DNA of 11,915 nt, taken from Anaerolineales bacterium. GTDB taxonomy: Bacteria > Chloroflexota > Anaerolineae > Anaerolineales > E44-bin32. Shown here piece by piece: positions 9,601 through 11,915 of the stretch (position 1 is the first letter of the stretch; every line of letters starts with the position of its first letter). The DNA lies in the NCBI GenBank assembly GCA_030642885.1, contig DAOWMX010000039.1, positions 1-11,915 on the forward strand. The letters run 5' to 3'. The notes beneath the pieces were generated by a model that did no database searches, was not told the origin of the DNA, and saw only the letters and a program-made list of their open reading frames with translations. Both the position numbers and the translations under genes were made by a program.

Positions 9601-9803
9601 GTCGGCAAGCCAATCAGCAATCCGCCTAGAATTCCGCCCATCCATCCAAAGAAGCCCGTCGCCTTATTGATGGATACGCCGCCGTCTGCAGATTTTTTGA
9701 GCAGCGCGACTCGACGGACTCCGCGCTTCTTTAGAGCTTGATAAGCCAGGGAGGCCGCTTCATCTTCGGTATAGAACGCCAGGATGAGACCTGGTTCCCG
9801 CAT
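633..9803 (-). CDS. ndvB: Cyclic beta-1,2-glucan synthase family protein (GT84 - GH189-like - GH94), 3056 aa
   Basis: Seen: residues 1-165 form two alpha/beta-looking pieces around two glycine-rich membrane helices (about 52-73 and 90-108). The family's usual start, AEWVLDNEYLI, comes at about 240. Further membrane helices lie near 563-585, 591-617, 971-1012, 1082-1105 and 1114-1134. The GT84 domain (about 640-960) has WERKRGKLEELN (735-746), D779-S-D781, SHDLIEG with D893, and R924-Q-H-R927-W928. The glycoamylase-like region (about 1150-1740) has TMFEYLMP (E1563), WGISESAY (E1605) and YGYYESIDY (E1675). Two GH94-type sandwich domains follow (about 1760-2060 and 2245-2540). The complete GH94 barrel has GAIGFRDQLQD, HWWHP, GIRSRISDD, GDWNDG (2732-2737) and GYPPGVRENGGQYTHG. 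Family knowledge: GT84 polymerises glucose from UDP-glucose at the inner membrane, the central domain (GH189) cyclises the chain, and GH94 phosphorolysis controls length. Rhizobial and Brucella homologues have about 2800-2900 residues, so this one is about 200 longer, mostly at the N terminus. No frameshift was seen. Inferred: all three activities are probably retained. A linear glucan or another linkage cannot be excluded. The ndvB symbol is given by family. Confidence 0.93.
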   Translation of the reverse strand: MREPGLILAFYTEDEAASLAYQALKKRGVRRVALLKKSADGGVSINKATGFFGWMGGILGGLLIGLPTFLLACRSGGLQLGVDQLWGSAIPALLGFAIGVVLGLFFVRMLDLGIKRDLTARYARWILEDEYLVLLQQDIESLRWAVPILREYGEMQPTIFALHPERKYPSADDRFELIPLPSLQIQHHAVSLAQEHSVVLGGRSDISCLRRMEEARHVIQSVRRDLAEAENLEQTISPSAEWVLDNEYLIQSHIRDVQINLPKKFFFELPVLVGEQNKGRTRVYSLAKEIVMHTDARLDRQNIDEFLSAYQSVSNLTIGELWAVPMMLRIALVESIEQMAKRMMVELRERELGDFWANRLLTTARRDPDQIFAVLAELTEDQPNPSAYLGSQIMGHLYDEDAALVPMQSWLERTLRGPVGEINLREQRRQAAEQVSIGNAITSLRQLSLLDWREVFEDHSAVDKIFKRDPARVYLDMDFETRNRYRQAVEEIARGGNASEETVAHAAVDLAAAQTSRPGERSRENHIGLYLIGARRGDLVKRMECSEPFRFRLLQWVRRHPTGIYLTSIGLVSGVFTSLGLMIGARGMSLPLQFSLGVLLLGPSSQLAVQIVNYLLTRLLPPNTLPKMDFRRSGIPEAFRTLVVVPILLLDEEALQEDLEKLEIRYLANPEANLIFSLFTDYSDSYEHHQPGDEALLQKAVDGIENLNRQYGSDRFYLFHRQRTWTESEQKHIGWERKRGKLEELNRLIAGGVDSGEFKIVEVGDPRRIADVRFVITLDSDTQLPRDVARRMIETLAHPLNTAVLTPQGEVTDGTYTIIQPRVSTSLPSATQTPFSRLFTDPVGIDPYTRAVSDAYMDLSGEASYHGKGIYDPRVFDKLLRGRFPEQWLLSHDLIEGAYVGVGLASDIELFDEFPPDYLTFTRRQHRWIRGDWQIADWILPRVPSADGGRVPNPLSPLNRWKIFDNLRRSMVPVFSVVLMVLSWLISPTMGSVSTVLVGVGLLFQPLAQPLTWATSRWGLRSFSPRQIAHDIRRSFVDAALLPHQAGLTLDAVIRVMYRRFVTHRGLLEWTTAQMTQWRSSSLLPLFLIHMGSISLFALVVGLSLFKFSPDSLPLASPFLLLWFLTPIIGWGMNTKPVTRSQKQNLPGRDLRLLRRIARLTWRYFEDFVGEETSWLPPDNYQVSHQDQLAMRTSPTNIGLWMLSAVSAHDFGYLTPDQVLNRLGNTLTTLGKLERYEGHLLNWYDLKTLNPLEPRYVSAVDSGNLLSCLWTLEQGIREMLDRPLLHAGFAEGLLDTVEVLESELKIEQPGNKFPELERMMVLLHRAPAHLMDRIHLVREVHSIALKLADHLREHAGFETGAAYWARQVERMCSAGIDLIDRYLHWVEILDEQREWIESLGGDLRKEIRSTFQEAPSLRALASGDSDAERAIALLTRDREERPQDVEGWLKRLDESTKDAKRFASDMCMQAEVIGEQTRKLSHEINMRFLYDPERRLFSIGYNLSQGRLDNSFYDLLASEARLGSFVAIARGDVPNEHWLSMHRPYGTIGGRMALLSWTGTMFEYLMPLLFQRTFSNSLLDAAAKEAVRVQIDYGKKRKVPWGISESAYGDLDLDKTYQYRAFGVPGLGLKRGLEDDLVIAPYATLLAVSISPEKAVSNLRRLAADNLMDDYGYYESIDYSRRRVREGERGVIIRAYMAHHQGMSFLALTNLLHEGSIQRWFHTDPRVRAAEPLLYERIPVSPPVHHISTREGPPSRVSVSEIAPSVSKFNTPHTAMPKVELLSNGRYALMVTNAGGGYSRWGDFDLTRWRADTTRDSWGTYCYFKDLGSNKVWSNTYHPVDEDSESYRVRFSVDRAVFHRSDNGIETETEIVVSPEDDVEIRRITLINHTARTHQIEVTSYIELAMAPHAADRQHPAFSKLFIQTEAVAAQRALVASRRARDEDDPPIYVAHRLTFERDAEASMQYETDREIFIGRGSSKVHPQALGRTLTNSAGYVLDPILSLRRRVILRPGHRSRFSLILGAAESRDGVLTLMEKYGEPAAISRAMDLTWVSAQLELRSLRIQSDEARRFQRMAAHMLYPNAQLRPPLERIQGNQKGQSSLWPYGISGDLPIAVVNIGEVQDISLVRQMLQAHTYLRQHGLVVDLVILNEESSSYEQPLNEHIERLIQANSMYTGVDQPGGVFLRSADQIPDDDLKLILATAHVSLVAARGPLPQQLGTPSESVELPEEMRTKRVTEEPSARLSFMELPYFNGLGGFTQDGREYVIYLGPQTQTPAPWVNVIANQHFGTLVSESGVGFTWYGNSQRNRLTEWSNDPVLDPASDAIYIRDDESGIYWNPTALPIRERPAYRARHGAGYSVFEHNSHAIEQELTVFVPQNDEGGEPVRLQILKLRNDSSKTRKLSIFFYVEWTLGENRETSQMHVVTQWQEEEQVLLAHNGYHPDYPERVAFAAVSMDAVSYTADRAEFLGRNGTMAKPVGLERMSLGGRTGVGFDPCSVIQVQIELAPEQEMELVCILGQAGSEEDAVRIVRTYRENLAVHTSLDLTRHWWDEILGTIQVDSPELSMDFLLNRWLLYQSLSCRIWSRSAFYQSGGAIGFRDQLQDMMAFLYTMPGIAREHLLLAASRQFREGDVQHWWHPPSGAGIRSRISDDLLWLPYVTAQYVRVTGDETVLSERIEFLEARQLEEGEHEVFLVPEVTVERASLFEHCRRALERGLTEGPHGLPLIGTGDWNDGLNRVGVDGRGESVWLAWFLVDVLHRMADLADRVGEGDLKVQYLERAQILAERIEQEAWDGDWYIRATFDDGTPLGSSMNEEARIDSLPQSWAWLSGAANPDRASIALESAWRQLVREEDQLVLLFTPPFDKSRRNPGYIKGYPPGVRENGGQYTHGSLWFAMAMARKGDGDRAARLLRMMNPIEQTKESENVWRYRVEPYVVTADVYHLQGRVGQGGWSWYTGSAAWMYRVWLEEILGFRLEGERLHLDPIIPGWWDGFTLTYRYGEAAYSIEVQNPDHVERGVRSLEMDGRLIEDGIILLKSDPVKHRIRLVLGDESS

Positions 9804-9810
9804 GCTTCTT

Positions 9811-9817
9811 TCACCTT
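9811..9817 (-). promoter_or_regulatory. Ribosome binding site of the glucan synthase
   Basis: The minus strand reads AAGGTGA, ending 7 bases before ATG 9803-9801, a good Shine-Dalgarno match at normal spacing. It supports the long N terminus, so the extra membrane-hairpin domain is translated. Confidence 0.7.
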
Positions 9818-9840
9818 TTCCGTTATTGTTTCGAATTTCC

Positions 9841-9851
9841 CGCTCTCAGCA
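9841..9851 (+). repeat. 11-bp direct repeat, copy 1
   Basis: CGCTCTCAGCA occurs here and again at 10101-10111 in the same orientation, 260 bases apart, within the same intergenic region. It lies directly beside the 25-bp palindrome. It could be a repeated binding site or chance. Confidence 0.4.
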
Positions 9852-9852
9852 C

Positions 9853-9877
9853 TTTACGGGCATTAATCGCCCGCAAA
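9853..9877. repeat. 25-bp imperfect palindrome in the synthase leader
   Basis: Left arm TTTACGGGC, 7-base centre ATTAATC, right arm GCCCGCAAA. The arms match at 8 of 9 positions, and as minus-strand RNA the remaining pair is G-U, so a 9-bp stem can form. It ends about 50 bases before the synthase start codon. It could be an operator or a leader RNA hairpin. No U-run follows it on the minus strand, so it is not a standard terminator. Confidence 0.6.
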
Positions 9878-9900
9878 CCGGTCGGCGGTTGACACGTAGA

Positions 9901-9923
9901 ACACACGGCGATGACCCGTGTGT
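9901..9923. repeat. 23-bp perfect inverted repeat (8-bp arms)
   Basis: ACACACGG (9901-9908) and CCGTGTGT (9916-9923) are exact inverted copies separated by 7 bases. The repeat lies about 100 bases upstream of the synthase start. With no T-run next to it on either strand, an operator or leader hairpin is more likely than a terminator. Confidence 0.55.
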
Positions 9924-9987
9924 GCAATAGGTTGATACGCTTCGTGTTTTTAACTGTGCACTGCTGAGCTTAAGACCGGGATAATGT

Positions 9988-9996
9988 ATCTTATCA
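9988..9996 (-). promoter_or_regulatory. Weak candidate extended -10 for the glucan synthase
   Basis: The minus strand reads TGATAAGAT: a TGn extension followed by a 4 of 6 match to TATAAT. No clear -35 box precedes it. If used, it would give a leader of about 180 bases carrying both inverted repeats. No better minus-strand promoter was found in the gap, so this is only a candidate. Confidence 0.22.
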
Positions 9997-10100
9997 CTAA
10001 CCTTCAATCTGATCACGGCAACTTATCAAAACTCGATTCATGCATTAAGAGCCAAGAATCCACGTCATATGGATAGTTCTCTTCTTCTTATTCCTTCAGA

Positions 10101-10111
10101 CGCTCTCAGCA
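10101..10111 (+). repeat. 11-bp direct repeat, copy 2
   Basis: Second exact copy of CGCTCTCAGCA. The flanking bases differ from copy 1, so identity is limited to 11 bp. Confidence 0.4.
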
Positions 10112-10205
10112 GCCTGAATCACACTCGTGCACACTGCGGGATATCATGCCGGGGAAAAAAACGACGTAGGCTGTTAACCCACGAGTCAACGAAGGGAACC
10201 CCTTT

Positions 10206-10232
10206 TTGATTGCAGTAATTTGCAGATACAAT
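10206..10232 (+). promoter_or_regulatory. Candidate promoter for the class IV aminotransferase
   Basis: TTGATT (10206-10211) and TACAAT (10227-10232) resemble -35 and -10 boxes (4 of 6 and 5 of 6), but the 15-base spacer is shorter than usual. TTGCAG occurs twice in the spacer about 10 bases apart, roughly one helical turn. Transcription would start near 10239, giving a leader of about 100 bases. Confidence 0.35.
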
Positions 10233-10340
10233 GGGGTTTGGTCTCTTTTCAATGAGGGGAAAGATAGAACCCTCGATCCTGTCAGAAATCACATTTTCAA
10301 CAGATAGTAAAAGCCACGTCCGAGGTACCATTGCCCACCG

Positions 10341-11168
10341 ATGATCATACCAACCAAGCTTCTACTTGAAGATCAACACCTGATCGATGCGCCCTATAGA
10401 GTCCACTCGCTCGATGACCTTAATCGGTTTGAGCCTGACGGAATCTACACCGTCTCGCGAACATATTACGCCACGAACTCCGTGATGCTGGATGCACACT
10501 TAGATCGACTCGAAGAATCCGCAGCGTTGGAATCAATCCCATTACAGTTGGATCGTGAGCGTTTGCGCGGAGCGCTGCGAGACACCCTGGCAGCCGGCGG
10601 CTATGAAAATGCGCGCTTCCGCATAACCATATCCCGTGATAATCCGCATCAAATCCTTCTCGCCGCCGAACCACTTAAAGAGGTCCCCGCCGAGATCCTA
10701 TCGAATGGAGCTGAGGTCGCCACATATTGCATCACCCGCCCTAACCCACGCGCCAAATCGAACGCCTGGATGGGATTAAGAGCGGAGGCGAGCAAGGCTT
10801 TTGCAGAACATATATACGAGGGGATCGTTTGCAATTCGAGAGACGAGCTGCTCGAAGGGTTTAGCAGTAACTTCTACGCTGTAAAAAACGAAAAACTGTG
10901 GACAGCGGGAGATAATGTGCTCTTCGGGATCACACGTAAAATCATCCTGGATGTCACGCAGGACCTGCTGCCTCTACATCTTCACCCTGTCACGATCGAA
11001 GACCTCCCGACTATGCGGGAGGCACTCTTATCCAGCAGCAGCAGAGGCGTGGTCCCCATAGTGAAGATTGACAACCATGTTATCGGGGAGGGAAGGCCAG
11101 GACCGTTCACACTGGAAATAACGCGGAGGTACAACTCATGGGTAGAAGAGAACGTCGAGCCGATCTGA
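10341..11168 (+). CDS. PLP-dependent class IV aminotransferase family protein (275 aa)
   Basis: Seen: a complete fold-type IV pattern. AHLDRLEESA (52-61) carries R56, which aligns with the family's PLP-phosphate arginine. RAKSN supplies the expected Schiff-base lysine K139. LLEGFSSNF (170-178) contains E172, expected to contact the pyridine nitrogen. GITR (196-199) and SSSSRGVVPI (231-240), followed by a glycine/proline-rich GRPGPF, complete the usual C-terminal motifs. There is no signal peptide or membrane helix, so it is cytoplasmic. Family knowledge: members include branched-chain aminotransferases (IlvE), D-amino-acid aminotransferases and aminodeoxychorismate lyase (PabC). The length is nearer to the last two than to IlvE (about 305), and the IlvE-type sequence around the lysine is missing. 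The substrate is therefore not assigned. Oddity: the usual LPG before the TR is LFG here. Translation start: ATG 10341 has only a distant GAGGT (10322-10326, 14 bases away), so initiation is weakly supported, but the homology begins soon after. It is transcribed away from the synthase and appears monocistronic. Confidence 0.88.
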   Translation: MIIPTKLLLEDQHLIDAPYRVHSLDDLNRFEPDGIYTVSRTYYATNSVMLDAHLDRLEESAALESIPLQLDRERLRGALRDTLAAGGYENARFRITISRDNPHQILLAAEPLKEVPAEILSNGAEVATYCITRPNPRAKSNAWMGLRAEASKAFAEHIYEGIVCNSRDELLEGFSSNFYAVKNEKLWTAGDNVLFGITRKIILDVTQDLLPLHLHPVTIEDLPTMREALLSSSSRGVVPIVKIDNHVIGEGRPGPFTLEITRRYNSWVEENVEPI

Positions 11169-11251
11169 GCTAGCGAAGATGCGGCTCTGACACTGCATCC
11201 AAATGTTCCTATCGCCCCTTCGCAACCTGCACATCGATGACCCATTTAACC

Positions 11252-11280
11252 CAAAGCCCCGGTGCTTGCCCGGGGCTTTG
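11252..11280. terminator. Strong hairpin, probable bidirectional terminator
   Basis: CAAAGCCCCGG and CCGGGGCTTTG form a perfect 11-bp stem around a 7-base loop. It lies 83 bases after the aminotransferase stop and 88 bases beyond the stop of the convergent membrane gene. The T-run is short and within the stem (CTTTG), so termination may be less efficient than at a classic U-tract terminator. The position between convergent genes supports the call. Confidence 0.75.
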
Positions 11281-11368
11281 ATAGGAGGAGAAGAAGAGGG
11301 AGAATACTTCGCCGCTCTTGAACCTTTGACGGTGTGATTGGCGGAACTCTTACCTTCTTCCATCTCGC

Positions 11369-11809
11369 TCAGCTGCTGGCTTGATAGAAGAAACCAACCA
11401 GCAGTTTCGCCTGTTGTCGTAATGTACTAACGATCACAGCCAGTGCGATCGTGATGGCGGTGAACAGGAAGGACATGCCCACCAATCGCAGCGGGTTCAA
11501 CCAGAAGTGGAACGATTTGACCACGCCGAGCTGCGCCAACAGCACAGACCCAGGTTGAGCTTGATTCAAACCGTTGGCAATCGAGTGATTCCAATAGGAA
11601 GGAACGACGCCTGTCGCTAGAACAATGCCGACGATCAGAGTTCTCAGGAGGATCATCACACCCATCAAAATGCTGAGCTGAAACCAGCGCACTTGCCCAG
11701 GAACGGGCGGCATGGGTGGCCGGAAACCGGATGACATATGCCCGGTGATTGTCATTCCCATGTGGCGAAGCTTCTTAGCGATGACCCCAAGAGCCATCGC
11801 AATTGCCAT
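11369..11809 (-). CDS. Small membrane protein of unknown function (146 aa, possibly the C-terminal part of a larger protein)
   Basis: Seen: two clear membrane helices, at about residues 45-69 (from LSILMGVMILL) and 107-130 (from LRLVGMSFLF). A proline-rich loop (RPPMPPVPG, 30-38) precedes the first, and a polar loop with PSYWNHS lies between them. The N terminus MAIAMALGVIA is hydrophobic but too short (11 residues) for a normal helix before KKLRH. The start used is ATG 11809, which overlaps the stop of the partial ORF upstream as TGATG, and there is no ribosome site, so translation would be coupled. TTG 11812 is in frame and also possible, and this frame stays open to the right window edge. 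However, its upstream residues are Cys-rich and do not read like protein, while the neighbouring frame does. Adding one T to the TTT at 11811-11813 would join the two ORFs and complete a first helix (VIEAWVLMAIAMALGVIA), so a natural or sequencing frameshift is a live alternative. No family was recognised. Confidence 0.6.
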   Translation of the reverse strand: MAIAMALGVIAKKLRHMGMTITGHMSSGFRPPMPPVPGQVRWFQLSILMGVMILLRTLIVGIVLATGVVPSYWNHSIANGLNQAQPGSVLLAQLGVVKSFHFWLNPLRLVGMSFLFTAITIALAVIVSTLRQQAKLLVGFFYQASS

Positions 11810-11915
11810 CAAACCCAGGCTTCGATAACATGAGATGTGACGTTCGCATTCACAAAGAGTGAACCCGCTTCCGCCGCCTCGCGCACGGCTTTCGCGTCCG
11901 AGAAAAACGCGGACT
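11809..11915 (-). CDS. C-terminal 34 residues of an unrecognised protein (runs off right edge)
   Basis: The minus-strand frame ending at TGA 11811-11809 reads SAFFSDAKAVREAAEAG, then SLFVNANVTSHVIEAWV. Its codons are rich in G/C third bases (GCG, GAC, GTG, CGC, GAG), unlike the other two frames, so it is probably coding. The stop overlaps the ATG of the next gene by one base (TGATG), a typical operon arrangement. The fragment is too short to name. Because its end is hydrophobic and leads straight into a hydrophobic start in the next frame, it may instead be the front part of the same membrane protein, split by a one-base frameshift. Confidence 0.5.
   Translation of the reverse strand, partial: SAFFSDAKAVREAAEAGSLFVNANVTSHVIEAWV

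Larger units (their letters stand above)
9804..10340. other. Divergent intergenic region, 537 bp, no gene seen
   Basis: This is the shared upstream region of the minus-strand synthase and the plus-strand aminotransferase. The only ORF of any length here (minus strand, 10119-10331, 70 codons) has no ribosome site and does not read like a protein. The region looks more AT-rich than the genes. It holds a 25-bp imperfect palindrome (9853-9877), a 23-bp perfect inverted repeat (9901-9923), an isolated TTGACA on the plus strand (9889-9894) without a matching -10 box, an 11-bp direct repeat, and two weak promoter candidates. No tRNA-like fold or known riboswitch consensus was recognised. Confidence 0.6.

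Noticed and set aside
9889..9917. Plus-strand TTGACA as a promoter
   Set aside because: No acceptable -10 box at 15-19 bases, and no plus-strand gene for 450 bases.
10119..10331. Minus-strand 70-codon ORF in the divergent gap
   Set aside because: No ribosome site or promoter, unlikely composition, and it covers the aminotransferase promoter region.
11283..11303. Purine-rich AGGAGG tract as a ribosome site for a plus-strand gene
   Set aside because: No start codon with a meaningful open frame follows at a suitable distance.
11373..11404. CTGCTGG/CCAGCAG inverted repeat over the stop of the membrane gene as a terminator
   Set aside because: The 18-base loop and the lack of a T-run after it on the minus strand make it weak. 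The 11252-11280 hairpin is far better.

Overview
This is a bacterial window dominated by one very large minus-strand gene. It encodes a 3056-residue polytopic membrane enzyme of the cyclic beta-1,2-glucan synthase (Cgs/NdvB/ChvB) family, identified from its family motifs. The DNA is moderately GC-rich by eye. The taxon cannot be fixed from sequence alone. The style of the synthase (a long N-terminal extension, not adjacent to rhizobial-type genes) and the general look of the proteins make a Chloroflexota-like or other environmental bacterium plausible, but this is inference.

Layout from left to right. (1) Positions 1-468, minus strand: the first 156 codons of an unrecognised gene that runs off the left edge, with its own extended -10 promoter (507-515). 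(2) Positions 633-9803, minus strand: the glucan synthase. Its order is an N-terminal membrane-hairpin domain that looks extra to the family, a GT84 glycosyltransferase, the central glycoamylase-like/GH189 cyclisation domain, a first GH94-type sandwich module with a cut-short barrel, and a complete GH94 phosphorylase-like module. (3) Positions 9804-10340: a 537-bp divergent gap with no convincing gene. It contains a 25-bp imperfect palindrome, a 23-bp perfect inverted repeat, an 11-bp direct repeat and weak promoter candidates. (4) Positions 10341-11168, plus strand: a PLP fold-type IV (class IV) aminotransferase. (5) Positions 11252-11280: a strong hairpin, probably a bidirectional terminator between convergent genes. 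(6) Positions 11369-11809, minus strand: a small membrane protein. Its start overlaps the stop of another partial minus-strand ORF (11809-11915) in the arrangement TGATG. One extra T there would join the two into a single membrane protein with a normal first transmembrane helix.

How the parts fit together. The synthase would build a beta-1,2-glucan from UDP-glucose at the inner face of the membrane, trim or set chain length with the GH94 module, and close the ring with the central domain. It stands alone, with no recognisable glucan exporter or modifying gene beside it. The aminotransferase is transcribed away from it and is not obviously connected. No mobile element, CRISPR array, tRNA or rRNA was seen. 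The least ordinary points are the N-terminal fusion on the synthase, the structured leader upstream of it, and the possible frameshift at the right edge.
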